Source of the DNA: Pseudomonadota bacterium
Lineage (GTDB): Bacteria; Pseudomonadota; Gammaproteobacteria; Xanthomonadales; Rhodanobacteraceae
Assembly (NCBI GenBank): GCA_029561145.1
Contig: JAKQJM010000061.1
Coordinates: forward strand, 62,001-126,000
Length of the DNA: 64,000 nt
Reading direction: 5' to 3'
The notes under the pieces were generated by a model. It did no database searches. It worked only from the letters and a program-made list of their open reading frames with translations, and was not told the origin of the DNA. The position numbers and the translations under genes were made by a program. Position 1 is the stretch's first letter. Each line of letters starts with the position of its first letter. Positions 26,434 to 38,203 of the stretch are shown one piece after another.

Positions 26434-27348
26434 TCAGCCGAGATTGAAGCCCCTGAGCGTCCGCAAAAGGCCGTCCGGCCACGTTTCAGCGACCGCAAGA
26501 AGCCGCCCGTCGACGGATCTCGCGAGGCAGGTTCCGGCGTCGCGGCCAAGCTGAACAGCCTGCCCCTGGGCCAACCGCCTGCCCTGCGCTTCATCCAGGA
26601 TCACCTCCGGATAAGCCGCCAGACCCGCCTCGATCGGCAGCAACAGGCTGTCGAGCGCCTCGATGCCTTCCGCGGACAGGGCTTCCAACTGCTCCAGCAT
26701 CACCATCTCCGGCGATCGAAACGGATCGACCCATAGCCGTCGCAAGGCAGTGACATGCGCGCCGCAGCCCAATGCTTCGCCGAGATCACGCACGAGACTG
26801 CGCACATAGGTACCTGATCCGCACTCGACGTACAGGCGCAGGCGATTTCCCTGCCTTTCGCAGAGGTCGAACCGATGCACTGCGACCGCACGCGGCTCGA
26901 TCTCGATGCTTTCGCCACGCCGTGCCAACTGGTAGAGCCGCTCGCCATCGCGCTTGAGCGCGGAATACATCGGCGGGACCTGCAGGATGTCGCCGCGAAA
27001 CGCCGACAGGGCCCGCTCGATCGTATCCGCGTCGAGTTCTGGAACCGGTCTGGTTTCGACAACATTGCCATTCGCATCGGCACTGTCGGTACAGACGCCG
27101 AGCAGGCATTCGGTCTCGTAGGCCTTGCTCGAACCGATCAACAGGCCGGCGATCTTGGTCGCCTCGCCGAAGCAGATCGGCAGCAAGCCGGTTGCCAGCG
27201 GATCGAGACTCCCGGTATGCCCGCCCTTGGCCGCCCGGAAAAGCTGGCGGACCTTCTGCAGGGCCTGGTTCGAACTCAATCCTGCCGGCTTGTCGAGCAG
27301 GAGGATGCCGTGCACATCACGCCAACGAATCTTTGCCGCACGCCGCAT
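26434..27348 (-). CDS. truB: tRNA pseudouridine-55 synthase
   Basis: 304 residues. The catalytic Asp is in GGHTGSLDPLATG. KPAGLSSNQALQKVR near the start and YVECGSGTYVRSLVRDLG in the second half are typical, and the C-terminal ~60 residues form a PUA-like domain. It makes the universal pseudouridine of the tRNA T-loop. It is five bases downstream of rbfA in the nusA-infB operon. Confidence 0.97.
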   Translation of the reverse strand: MRRAAKIRWRDVHGILLLDKPAGLSSNQALQKVRQLFRAAKGGHTGSLDPLATGLLPICFGEATKIAGLLIGSSKAYETECLLGVCTDSADANGNVVETRPVPELDADTIERALSAFRGDILQVPPMYSALKRDGERLYQLARRGESIEIEPRAVAVHRFDLCERQGNRLRLYVECGSGTYVRSLVRDLGEALGCGAHVTALRRLWVDPFRSPEMVMLEQLEALSAEGIEALDSLLLPIEAGLAAYPEVILDEAQGRRLAQGQAVQLGRDAGTCLARSVDGRLLAVAETWPDGLLRTLRGFNLG

Positions 27349-27353
27349 GCCGC

Positions 27354-27710
27354 TCAGCTTTCTTTCGCTTTCGGCGCGTTCTCACGCAGCAGGTGTTCGA
27401 TGCGCTCGCCGTTGTCGACCGAATCGTCGTAGTGGAAACGGATCTCGGGAACGCGCCGCATCTTCAGCGTCCGCGACAGCTCGCGGCGGAACTCGAAAGC
27501 CATCTCGTTGAGGGCCTTCACCGCGAGCTTCGATTCCTCGGACAGCAAGGTAGTGACGAATACCTTGGCCAGGTCCAGATCCTTGGTCACCTCGACATCC
27601 GAGACGCTGACCGATGGCAGGGCGTGGTCGCGCACGGCCGCATGCACGAGCACCGCAATTTCCTTGCGCAACTGCACGGCAACACGATCGGAGCGGGTAA
27701 AGTCGGCCAT
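27354..27710 (-). CDS. rbfA: Ribosome-binding factor A
   Basis: 118 residues with the single KH-like domain of the family: MADFTRSDRVAVQLRKEIA at the N-terminus and MRRVPEIRFHYDDSVDNGERIEHLL near the end. It acts in late 16S rRNA maturation. It lies between infB (14 bases upstream) and truB, the conserved order. Confidence 0.97.
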   Translation of the reverse strand: MADFTRSDRVAVQLRKEIAVLVHAAVRDHALPSVSVSDVEVTKDLDLAKVFVTTLLSEESKLAVKALNEMAFEFRRELSRTLKMRRVPEIRFHYDDSVDNGERIEHLLRENAPKAKES

Positions 27711-27724
27711 GGCTTACCGGCTCC

Positions 27725-30343
<2,619 letters not shown>

Positions 30344-30432
30344 ATTCTCTCTACTCCTGACCTGCCCGCGATTGCCACACACCCTTCATCACTCCGCAAC
30401 GGAACCTTCCGCTGCAGTCGGTGGTGACGGGA

Positions 30433-31917
30433 TCAGGCATCGCGTGCCGCCATAATCAATGCCGCCGCGCGTTCCTCGTCGATGCCTTCGATGGCGAGTT
30501 CGACCAGTTCATCCGTCGCGAGATCGGCGAGATCCGCGCGAGTCACGATGCCATGCTGGGCAAGCTCGTAGGCAACCCCTTCATCCATCGCTTCGACCGC
30601 CAGCAGATCGTCGGCCGGCTTGTGTTCCTCGATGCCCTCCTCGACTGCCAGCGCATCGGTCAACAGTGCGTCGCGTGCGCGTGCGCGCAATTCCTCGACG
30701 ATGTCCTCGTCGAAACCGTCGATCGCGAGCAGCTCCGCGGTCGGCACGTAGGCGATTTCCTCGACGGTCGAGAAGCCTTCCTGGACGAGGATCTGCGCGA
30801 TCTCGTTGTCGACTTCGAGTTTCTCGACGAACAGGGCACGTGCGGCCTCCTGTTCGCTCTCGCTCTTTTCGCGGACCTGATCAGCGGTCATCACGTTGAG
30901 CTGCCAGCCGGACAACTTGCTTGCCAGTCGCACGTTCTGGCCACCGCGACCGATCGCCTGGGACAGCTTGTCCTCGGCAACCGCGATATCCATCGAGTGC
31001 TTTTCCTCGTCGACGATGATCGACTGCACTTCGGCAGGCGCCATTGCATTGATCACGAACTGGGCGTGATTGTCGTTCCACAGCACGATGTCGATTCGTT
31101 CGCCATTGAGTTCGTTCGATACCGCCTGCACGCGCGAGCCGCGCATGCCGATGCAGGCGCCGATCGGATCCGTTCGGTGGTCGTGGGCGAGGACGGCGAT
31201 CTTGGCGCGGTCGCCCGGATCACGTGCGCAGGCCTTGATCTCGACCAGGCCCTGGCCGACTTCCGGGACTTCGAGCTTGAACAGCTCGATCATGAATTCC
31301 GGAGCGGTGCGCGAGATGAACAACTGCGGACCACGTGGTTCCGAACGCACTTCGAACAGGTAGCCACGCACGCGATCGCCGGCGCGGACCGCTTCGCGCG
31401 GAATCGCCTTGTCGCGGGGAATGAAGGCTTCGGCGTTGCCGCCGAGATCGATATAGAGATTGCCACGCTCGACACGCTTGACGATACCGGTGATCAGTTC
31501 GCCGACACGATCGGCATAGGCATCGACGATCTGCGCGCGTTCCGCTTCGCGTACGCGCTGCACGATGACCTGCTTGGCCGCCTGGGCGGCAATGCGACCG
31601 AACTCGGGATTCTCGATCTGCTCCTCGATGAATTCGCCGACCACGCTGTCCGGCTTGACGTCGAGCGCATCCATCTGGCGGATCTGCCAGTCGGGCGATT
31701 CCATGACCACATCGTCGGCCACCACTTCCCAGCGGCGGAACGTCTCGTACTCACCGGAGTGCTTGTCGATCGCGACGCGGGCGAGGACTTCCTCGTTCGG
31801 GTAGCGCTTCTTTGCCGCCGACGCGAGCGCCGCTTCCATGGCCTCGAAAATGACGTCCTTGGAAACGCCCTTCTCGTTGGCGACCGCATCGACTACCAGC
31901 AACAATTCTTTGCTCAT
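30433..31917 (-). CDS. nusA: Transcription termination/antitermination factor NusA
   Basis: 494 residues. An N-terminal RNA-polymerase-binding domain (MSKELLLVVDAVANEKGV) is followed by S1 and two KH domains (IGACIGMRGSRVQAVSNELNGERIDI; SQAIGRGGQNVRLASKLSG). Two acidic C-terminal helix-hairpin repeats follow (ATEELLAIDGFDEDIVEELRARA-like), as in the gammaproteobacterial form. It controls pausing, termination and rRNA antitermination. It lies between rimP and infB. Confidence 0.98.
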   Translation of the reverse strand: MSKELLLVVDAVANEKGVSKDVIFEAMEAALASAAKKRYPNEEVLARVAIDKHSGEYETFRRWEVVADDVVMESPDWQIRQMDALDVKPDSVVGEFIEEQIENPEFGRIAAQAAKQVIVQRVREAERAQIVDAYADRVGELITGIVKRVERGNLYIDLGGNAEAFIPRDKAIPREAVRAGDRVRGYLFEVRSEPRGPQLFISRTAPEFMIELFKLEVPEVGQGLVEIKACARDPGDRAKIAVLAHDHRTDPIGACIGMRGSRVQAVSNELNGERIDIVLWNDNHAQFVINAMAPAEVQSIIVDEEKHSMDIAVAEDKLSQAIGRGGQNVRLASKLSGWQLNVMTADQVREKSESEQEAARALFVEKLEVDNEIAQILVQEGFSTVEEIAYVPTAELLAIDGFDEDIVEELRARARDALLTDALAVEEGIEEHKPADDLLAVEAMDEGVAYELAQHGIVTRADLADLATDELVELAIEGIDEERAAALIMAARDA

Positions 31918-31950
31918 CAGTTCAACTCCTGAGCGACTGCCGCGGCAGCC

Positions 31951-32478
31951 TCACTTGTGTTTCGGGGCGCGCTTGCGCGCCCCGAGGTGTTCGTTCTTCT
32001 TCGGCGCCGCGCCAAAACCCAGCGCGACATAATCCGGCACCAGCTTTGCCTTGACGATATTGGCATGGGCGATGTGCACGTCCTTGCCATCCTGGTCGAG
32101 ATGGATGCGATCGCCTTCAACGCCCTTGATCAGGCCTTGAAAACGATGCCTTCCATCGATCGGCAGGGCGACATTGAGCTTCGCCTCGCTGCCGATGAAA
32201 CGCGTGAAATGTTCCACCGTGAACAACGGTCGATCGATGCCGGGCGACGAGACCTCGAGCGTGTAGTGGCCCTCGATCGGATCATTCACGTCCATCAACG
32301 CGGAAATCTCGCGGCTTACGCGTTCGCAGTCGTCGATCGTGACCGGGCGCTCCGGCGCATCGATGAAGACGCGCAACAGGCTGCTGCCCCTACTCGGACT
32401 GAACTCGATGCCAACGAATTCCAGGCCGAGGTCGATGACCAGCGGAGTCAGAAGTTCATTGAGTTTCTCGTTCGTCAC
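31951..32478 (-). CDS. rimP: Ribosome maturation factor RimP
   Basis: 175 residues from a GTG at 32478 that begins VTNEKLNELLTPLV, the family N-terminus. The open frame runs further upstream through the terminator and tRNA gene, which cannot be coding. The two-domain fold is recognisable from FVGIEFSPSRGSSLLRVFID and LEVSSPGIDRPLFTVEHF. The C-terminus is extended and basic. It assists 30S assembly. A terminator directly upstream suggests it is reached by read-through from the tRNA promoter or by a promoter I cannot see. Confidence 0.95.
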   Translation of the reverse strand: MTNEKLNELLTPLVIDLGLEFVGIEFSPSRGSSLLRVFIDAPERPVTIDDCERVSREISALMDVNDPIEGHYTLEVSSPGIDRPLFTVEHFTRFIGSEAKLNVALPIDGRHRFQGLIKGVEGDRIHLDQDGKDVHIAHANIVKAKLVPDYVALGFGAAPKKNEHLGARKRAPKHK

Positions 32479-32509
32479 TGCGATTCGTGATCCCGCTGCA
32501 AATTTCGCC

Positions 32510-32534
32510 AAAAAAAAATGGGCGCAAGGCCCAT
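32510..32534 (-). terminator. Rho-independent terminator between tRNA-fMet and rimP
   Basis: On the minus strand, ATGGGC-loop-GCCCAT is followed by nine T residues, 31 bases before the rimP start. It should end most tRNA-fMet transcripts and let a fraction continue into rimP-nusA-infB, as known for the metY-nusA operon of E. coli. Confidence 0.85.
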
Positions 32535-32600
32535 TCCAGAATTCACCGTTGTCTTGCTTCTCCGGCATCGGTGATCGCGCATCCTGCGCCTTTCCGGCAG

Positions 32601-32622
32601 AAGGGCCACCGCAGTGGCCCTT
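32601..32622 (-). terminator. Perfect hairpin downstream of tRNA-fMet
   Basis: A 9-bp perfect stem AAGGGCCAC/GTGGCCCTT with a 4-base loop, 11 bases after the tRNA 3' end and without a T-run. It probably serves in tRNA 3' processing or as a first partial terminator ahead of the T-tract terminator. Confidence 0.5.
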
Positions 32623-32633
32623 CGCTGGAAACC

Positions 32634-32710
32634 TGGTAGCGGGGGCAGGATTTGAACCTGCGACCTTCGGGTTATGAGCCCGACGAGCTGCCAGACTGCT
32701 CCACCCCGCA
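32634..32710 (-). tRNA. metY: Initiator tRNA-Met (anticodon CAT)
   Basis: 77 bases with encoded CCA. The anticodon stem ends in the three G-C pairs (GGG/CCC) flanking loop CTCATAA that mark initiator tRNA. Positions 1 and 72 do not pair, the second hallmark, but here both are T rather than the usual C and A. It lies upstream of rimP-nusA-infB as in E. coli metY and has its own promoter. Confidence 0.95.
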
Positions 32711-32722
32711 TCAGAGCCGCGC

Positions 32723-32751
32723 ATTCTAACCACCTGCCGGGAATCGCGCAA
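32723..32751 (-). promoter_or_regulatory. Promoter of tRNA-fMet
   Basis: On the minus strand, TTGCGC (32751-32746), exactly 17 bases, then TAGAAT (32728-32723), 12 bases before the mature 5' end and followed by a GC-rich discriminator. Confidence 0.75.
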
Positions 32752-32855
32752 GGCAATCGCTGTGCATTCTTGATGATGACCAGCTTGCCTGCGGTTGACC
32801 CGAGGCAGCGCCGATCAAGCCTGGACCGGGTCTGTTGCCGCGAAGCAGCGGAAAC

Positions 32856-34310
32856 CTAGATGCCGAAAGCGCGATTGCACCAGTCAAACAGCGGTCCCCA
32901 GGCAAAACCGAGCACGATCAGGGCCAGCCCGTTCAGGGAGATGACCCAGCGCATCGGCAGGTCTGCAGGCAGGGGAAGTTCCGTGGCGTCGCCGGCCGTG
33001 TCGAAGTACATGACCTTGACCACGCGCAGGTAGTAGTAGATGCCGATGATCGCGAATACGATCGCGACGATCGCGAGCCAGAGAAAACCGGCATCGATGG
33101 CCGCCTTGAGCACGAGCAGCTTGGCGAAGAAGCCGAACAGGGGCGGCACGCCGGCCAGCGAGAACATCGCGATCGCCATGATTCCCGCGTACCAGGGGCT
33201 GCGCTGGTTGAGACCCTTGAAGTCTTCGATTTCCTCGCATTCGAAACCCGTGCGCGCGAGCAACGCGATCATGCCGAACGCGACTGCGGCGGTCAGCGAG
33301 TAGCTGATCGCATAGAACATCGCCGCGGAGTACCCCGCAGGCATCGCGCCGACGAATCCGAGCAGGAGGAAACCGACATGCGAGATCGTCGAATAGGCGA
33401 GCATGCGCTTGAGATTGGACTGTGCGATCGCGAAAAGATTGCCGATGGCCAGCGAAAAAACCGAGAGGATCGCCAGCATCAGGGTCCAGTGCCCACTCAG
33501 GCCACCGAGACCGCCTTCGAGCAGACGATAGGCGAGGCCGAAGGCCGCGAGCTTCGGAGCCGATCCGATGAATACCGTAACCGAGGTCGGTGCGCCCTGG
33601 TAGACATCGGGCAACCACATGTGGAACGGCGCCGCACCGAGTTTGAAAGCGATGCCGGCGACGATGAAAACCAGGCCGAAAGCCAGCCAGCCCGGATGCT
33701 CGACCTGGCCGATCGACGCACTGATGCGCGCCAGCTCGAGCGTGCCGGTCGCACCGTAAACCATCGACATGCCGTACAGCAGCAAGCCCGACGCGAGTGC
33801 GCCGAGCACGAAGTACTTGATCGCCGCTTCCGCGGAAATCGCCGAATCGCGATTCAGCGCGACCAATGCATACGAGGACAGTGCGAGCAGTTCGAGGCCG
33901 AGGTAGGCGCTGATCAGGCTGCCGGCCGAAACCAGCAGCATCATGCCAAGGGTCGCGAACAGGATCAGCAGGTAGAACTCGCCGATCAGCAGTTTGCGCT
34001 CACGCATGTAGTTGCGCCCGTAGAGCAGGCCAAGGCCACTCATCAGCAGGACGAACTGCTTGAGCACCACGCTGATGCCGTCATGCAGGAACATGCCGTT
34101 GAACGCCGTCGTGGCCTGGCGGAGGTCCGGCGCGCCACGCCAGACAAAGTACGCGGTCATTGCGAGTGCCGCGATCGAAAGCCAATGCGTGATGTCGCGT
34201 TGGCCCGGTTTGAGGAACAGGTCGATCAGAAGGATTGCGCAGGTCGCCCCGAGCAGGACCAGCTCGGGCAGGATTGCGAGAAGATCGGCGGGATTGAATG
34301 GCGTTGTCAT
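32856..34310 (-). CDS. nuoN: NADH-quinone oxidoreductase subunit N
   Basis: 484 residues and about 14 membrane spans; an antiporter-like proton-pumping subunit of complex I. Typical phrases are SSYALVAL, IKYFVLGALASGLLLYGMS, KLGAAPFHMWLPDVYQGAP and KRMLAYSTISHVGF. It is the last gene of the nuo operon, seven bases after nuoM. Confidence 0.98.
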   Translation of the reverse strand: MTTPFNPADLLAILPELVLLGATCAILLIDLFLKPGQRDITHWLSIAALAMTAYFVWRGAPDLRQATTAFNGMFLHDGISVVLKQFVLLMSGLGLLYGRNYMRERKLLIGEFYLLILFATLGMMLLVSAGSLISAYLGLELLALSSYALVALNRDSAISAEAAIKYFVLGALASGLLLYGMSMVYGATGTLELARISASIGQVEHPGWLAFGLVFIVAGIAFKLGAAPFHMWLPDVYQGAPTSVTVFIGSAPKLAAFGLAYRLLEGGLGGLSGHWTLMLAILSVFSLAIGNLFAIAQSNLKRMLAYSTISHVGFLLLGFVGAMPAGYSAAMFYAISYSLTAAVAFGMIALLARTGFECEEIEDFKGLNQRSPWYAGIMAIAMFSLAGVPPLFGFFAKLLVLKAAIDAGFLWLAIVAIVFAIIGIYYYLRVVKVMYFDTAGDATELPLPADLPMRWVISLNGLALIVLGFAWGPLFDWCNRAFGI

Positions 34311-34317
34311 CGGATTC

Positions 34318-35838
34318 TCAAGCCTTGCTCAGCATCAGCGCGTTGACGATCTGCAGCACCGAGCTGTCCATCAGGTCGGTCAGTGGCTTCGGATAAACGC
34401 CGACGACGAGTACCGCAGCCGCGAACGATCCAAGCACGATCCATTCGCGCGCATCGAGATCCTTGAACTTCGCGACCTTCGGATTCGTCACTTCGCCAAA
34501 GATCACGCGCTTGACCAGCCACAGCGTGTAGGCCGCACCGATGATCAAGGTGAAGGCAGCGACCGCGGCGATCCAGAAATTGTCCTGGAACGCGGCCAGG
34601 ATGACCATGAACTCCCCGACAAAGCCGCTGGTTCCCGGAAGCCCGCAATTGGCCATCGCGAAAAGCACGAAGAAGGCGCCGTACCACGGCATCACGTTCA
34701 TTACGCCGCCGTAGTCGCGGATCATGCGCGAATGCAGGCGATCGTAGAGCACGCCGATGCACGAGAACATCGCGCCTGACACGAAACCGTGCGAGATCAT
34801 CTGGACCATCGCACCCTGCATGCCGAGCCGTGCGGCATCGGTATTGCCATGCACGCGAACCAGCGCCAGCGTGATGAAGATGCCGAGGGTGACGAAGGCC
34901 ATGTGGGCGATCGACGAATAGGCGATCAACTTCTTCATGTCGTCCTGGACGAGCGCGACGTAACCGATGTAGACCACCGCGATCAGCGACATCGCGATGA
35001 CTACCCAGGCATATTCCTGCGATGCATCCGGCGTGATCGGCAGCGAGAAGCGGATGAAACCGTAGCCACCGACCTTGAGCATGATCGCGGCAAGGATCAC
35101 CGAACCACCCGTGGGTGCCTCGACGTGCGCATCCGGCAACCAGGTATGCACGGGCCACATCGGCACCTTGATCGCGAACGCGATCAGGAAGGCGAAGAAC
35201 AACCACGCCTGTTCCTTCGTGCCGAGTCCGGCCTGGGCGAAGGCCTGCAGCGAGAACTCGCCGGTCTTCATGTGTAGGTAGATCAGTCCGATCAGCATGA
35301 AGATCGAACCGAGGAACGTGTAGATGAAGAACTTGAGCGTCGCGTAGACGCGTCGTGGACCGCCCCAGATGCCGATGATGATGAACATCGGAATCAGCAT
35401 GGCCTCGAAGAACACGTAGAACAGCAGCGCATCGGTCGCCGCGAACACGCCGATCAACATGCCTTCGAGCGCCAGCATCGCCGCCATGTATTGCGAGACG
35501 CGCTTGTCGATCGGCCCCCACGATCCGATGATCACGAGCACGCTGGTAAACGTGGTCAACACGATCAGGGCGACCGAAATGCCGTCGACACCGAGCGCGT
35601 AGTTGACCTTCAGCGCCTCGATCCAGACATGCGATTCGGTCAATTGCATGCCGCCCGCGACGGCGTCGTAGCCAAGATAGAGCGGGATGCTGGCGGCCAG
35701 GGTCGCCAGCGCGACAAGCACGCTGAGCCAGCGTGCCACGCGCGGGTCGCGCCCGAGCAGAAGCACGACGACGGCGCCGATGATCGGCAACCAGATCAGG
35801 ATGCTGAGAAGAGGCCAGTGAGCCATGGTGGTCGTCAT
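34318..35838 (-). CDS. nuoM: NADH-quinone oxidoreductase subunit M
   Basis: 506 residues if started at the ATG at 35838 inside the end of nuoL; the ATG at 35826 (MAHWPLLSIL) is the alternative. About 14 spans. Conserved residues appear in LPDAHVEAPTGGSVILAAIMLKVGGYGF and KKLIAYSSIAHMAF, including the proton-channel lysines. It is a membrane-arm pump subunit of complex I, cotranscribed with nuoL and nuoN. Confidence 0.96.
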   Translation of the reverse strand: MTTTMAHWPLLSILIWLPIIGAVVVLLLGRDPRVARWLSVLVALATLAASIPLYLGYDAVAGGMQLTESHVWIEALKVNYALGVDGISVALIVLTTFTSVLVIIGSWGPIDKRVSQYMAAMLALEGMLIGVFAATDALLFYVFFEAMLIPMFIIIGIWGGPRRVYATLKFFIYTFLGSIFMLIGLIYLHMKTGEFSLQAFAQAGLGTKEQAWLFFAFLIAFAIKVPMWPVHTWLPDAHVEAPTGGSVILAAIMLKVGGYGFIRFSLPITPDASQEYAWVVIAMSLIAVVYIGYVALVQDDMKKLIAYSSIAHMAFVTLGIFITLALVRVHGNTDAARLGMQGAMVQMISHGFVSGAMFSCIGVLYDRLHSRMIRDYGGVMNVMPWYGAFFVLFAMANCGLPGTSGFVGEFMVILAAFQDNFWIAAVAAFTLIIGAAYTLWLVKRVIFGEVTNPKVAKFKDLDAREWIVLGSFAAAVLVVGVYPKPLTDLMDSSVLQIVNALMLSKA

Positions 35839-35848
35839 TCCCCGTCGA

Positions 35849-37897
35849 TCAGGCAGCGATGCGCATGAACAACCACCATGATCCGCCAAGCAGCAGGATC
35901 AGGCCGAGGATCATCGCGAAGGCGTAGTGGTAGAGATAACCGGACTGGACCCGGCGCACGACGGCCGACAGTTGATCGACCAGGCTGGCCGAACCGTCGA
36001 TCGCGCCATCGATCAGGCTCGCGTCGCCGCCGCGCCAGAGTCCACGGCCGAGCGCCGTGCCGCCGCGCGCGAATACGGCCTGATACAGGTTGTCGATCCA
36101 GTACTTGTTGGCAAGCATCGAATGGACCGGCCGCAGCACGTTCTCGGCCTTGTCGGCGATGCCCGGATTGAAAAGCCAGATGTACGTCGCGGTGGCGAAA
36201 CCAGCGAATGCGATCCAGAACGGAGCCTGGGTGAAGCCATGCAGCACCATTGCGAACGCGCCATGGAACTCATGCCCGAGTTCGGCGAGGACGTTGTTCG
36301 CTTCATGCACGAAGATCGCATCACCGAAATAGTCGCCGAACAGCATCGGTCCGATGGTCAGGAATCCGATCACGATCGACGGGATCGCGAGCAACACCAG
36401 CGGCAGGGTCACGACCCATGGGGATTCATGCGGCGCATGGGCGAGATGGCCAGGTGCGTGGTGCTCGTGGTCGTCATGGCCATGATGCTGCTTGACCGGA
36501 TCGACGACAAAACGCTCCTTGCCGTGGAACGTCATGTAGAGCAGGCGGAAACTGTACAGCGCGGTGATGAAGACCCCGGCCAGCACGCAGAAGTACGCAT
36601 AACCGGCGCCGGCGCGATGCGATTCCCCGACCGCCTCGATGATTGCATCCTTCGAGAAGAAGCCGGCAAAGCCCGGCGCGCCAGCCAGGGCCAGCGAGCC
36701 TATCCACATCGTGATCCACGTGATCGGCATGTACTTGCGCAAGCCACCCATGTGGCGCATGTCCTGCTCGTGGTGCATCGCGATGATGACCGAGCCTGCG
36801 CCGAGGAACAGCAAGGCCTTGAAGAACGCGTGTGTCATCAAGTGGAACACGCCCGCCGAATAGGCCGATACGCCAAGCGCGACGGTCATGTAGCCAAGCT
36901 GGGAAAGGGTCGAATAGGCGACCACGCGCTTGATGTCGTTCTGCACGACGCCAATCAGGCCGGTGAACAGGGCCGTGGTCGCGCCGATCACGAGGACGAA
37001 GGTCAACGCCGTCTCGCTCAACTCGAACAGCGGCGACATGCGCGCAACCATGAAGATGCCGGCGGTCACCATCGTCGCCGCATGGATCAGGGCCGAAATC
37101 GGGGTCGGGCCTTCCATCGAATCGGGCAGCCAGACGTGCAGAGGCACCTGGGCGGACTTGCCCATCGCGCCGATGAACAGGCAGATGCAGACGATCGTGG
37201 CGACGTGCCACGGATGCCCGGCGATCAGTTCGACCGAACGTGCGGCGAGGTCGACCGAAGGATCCTGTGCGTGGGCGAACACCGCGCTGTAGTCGAGCGA
37301 ACCACCGAACCACATCAGCACGCCGGCAATACCGAGCAGGAACCCGAAATCACCGACACGATTGACGAGAAAAGCCTTCATGTTGGCGAAGATCGCGGTC
37401 GGGCGCCTGAACCAGAAGCCGATCAGCAGGTACGACACAAGGCCCACCGCTTCCCAGCCGAAGAACAGCTGCAGGAAGTTGTTGCTCATGACCAGCATCA
37501 GCATCGAAAACGTGAACAGCGCGATGTAGCTGAAGAAGCGCTGGTAGCCGTCGTCCTCGGCCATGTAGCCAATCGTGTAGACGTGCACCATCAACGAAAC
37601 GAAGGTCACGACGACCATCATCATCGCGGTCAGGCGATCGATCAGGAAACCGATATTCGCACTCGTGCTGCCGATCTCGAACCAGGTGTAGAGATTCTGG
37701 TTGAACGTGACGGCTCCGCCCCAGACCAGTTGGTAGAGGACAAAGATCGAAAGCGCGCAGCTCAAGCCCACGCCGGCGATCGTCACGCTGTGTGCGCCGA
37801 CCCGACCGATGCGCTTGCCGAACAGGCCGGCGATCACGGCGCCGAACAACGGCGCCAGCACGATCGTGAGCAGGATGGATTTGTCGAGCATCATCAA
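35849..37897 (-). CDS. nuoL: NADH-quinone oxidoreductase subunit L
   Basis: 682 residues, full length. It is the distal antiporter-like pump with a long lateral helix at the C-terminal end. Motifs are LLIGFWFRRPTAIFANMKAF, KSAQVPLHVWLPDSMEGPTPISALIHAATMV and KRVVAYSTLSQLGYM. A His-rich cytoplasmic loop (HHGHDDHEHH) is a visible peculiarity around residue 470. It may start at the third Met of MMML. Confidence 0.98.
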   Translation of the reverse strand: MMMLDKSILLTIVLAPLFGAVIAGLFGKRIGRVGAHSVTIAGVGLSCALSIFVLYQLVWGGAVTFNQNLYTWFEIGSTSANIGFLIDRLTAMMMVVVTFVSLMVHVYTIGYMAEDDGYQRFFSYIALFTFSMLMLVMSNNFLQLFFGWEAVGLVSYLLIGFWFRRPTAIFANMKAFLVNRVGDFGFLLGIAGVLMWFGGSLDYSAVFAHAQDPSVDLAARSVELIAGHPWHVATIVCICLFIGAMGKSAQVPLHVWLPDSMEGPTPISALIHAATMVTAGIFMVARMSPLFELSETALTFVLVIGATTALFTGLIGVVQNDIKRVVAYSTLSQLGYMTVALGVSAYSAGVFHLMTHAFFKALLFLGAGSVIIAMHHEQDMRHMGGLRKYMPITWITMWIGSLALAGAPGFAGFFSKDAIIEAVGESHRAGAGYAYFCVLAGVFITALYSFRLLYMTFHGKERFVVDPVKQHHGHDDHEHHAPGHLAHAPHESPWVVTLPLVLLAIPSIVIGFLTIGPMLFGDYFGDAIFVHEANNVLAELGHEFHGAFAMVLHGFTQAPFWIAFAGFATATYIWLFNPGIADKAENVLRPVHSMLANKYWIDNLYQAVFARGGTALGRGLWRGGDASLIDGAIDGSASLVDQLSAVVRRVQSGYLYHYAFAMILGLILLLGGSWWLFMRIAA

Positions 37898-38203
37898 TCA
37901 ACCCTTCAGCTTGTCGATGTCGGTCACGTCGATCGTCGCGCGATTGCGAAACAGGACGACGAGGATGGCCAGGCCGATCGCGGCCTCGGCGGCTGCGACG
38001 GTCAGGATGAAGAACACGAAAACCTGCCCGGACGGATCGCCGAGGAATCGCGAGAACGCAACGAAGTTCGTGTTCACGGCCAGCAGCATCAGCTCCAGGC
38101 ACATGAGCAGGACGATGACGTTCTTCCGATTGATGAAGATGCCCGCCACGGCGATGCAGAAAAGCACCGCGCCGAGGGCAAGGAAATGCGCGAGAGTGAT
38201 CAC
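37898..38203 (-). CDS. nuoK: NADH-quinone oxidoreductase subunit K
   Basis: 101 residues from a GTG at 38203 ([11 protein letters not shown]), the normal length; the longer open frame upstream is the shadow of nuoJ. Three spans, with the channel glutamates in [11 protein letters not shown] and [11 protein letters not shown]. Its start overlaps the nuoJ stop by four bases. Confidence 0.97.
   Translation of the reverse strand: MITLAHFLALGAVLFCIAVAGIFINRKNVIVLLMCLELMLLAVNTNFVAFSRFLGDPSGQVFVFFILTVAAAEAAIGLAILVVLFRNRATIDVTDIDKLKG

Noticed and set aside
31951-32751. Longer rimP start upstream
   Set aside because: The extension would translate the terminator and the tRNA-fMet gene. The GTG at 32478 gives the family N-terminus.
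32835-34346. Open frame of 503 codons opposite nuoN
   Set aside because: Antisense shadow with no signal sequence or domain; same pattern of Arg/Glu/Asp/Gln richness as other shadows.
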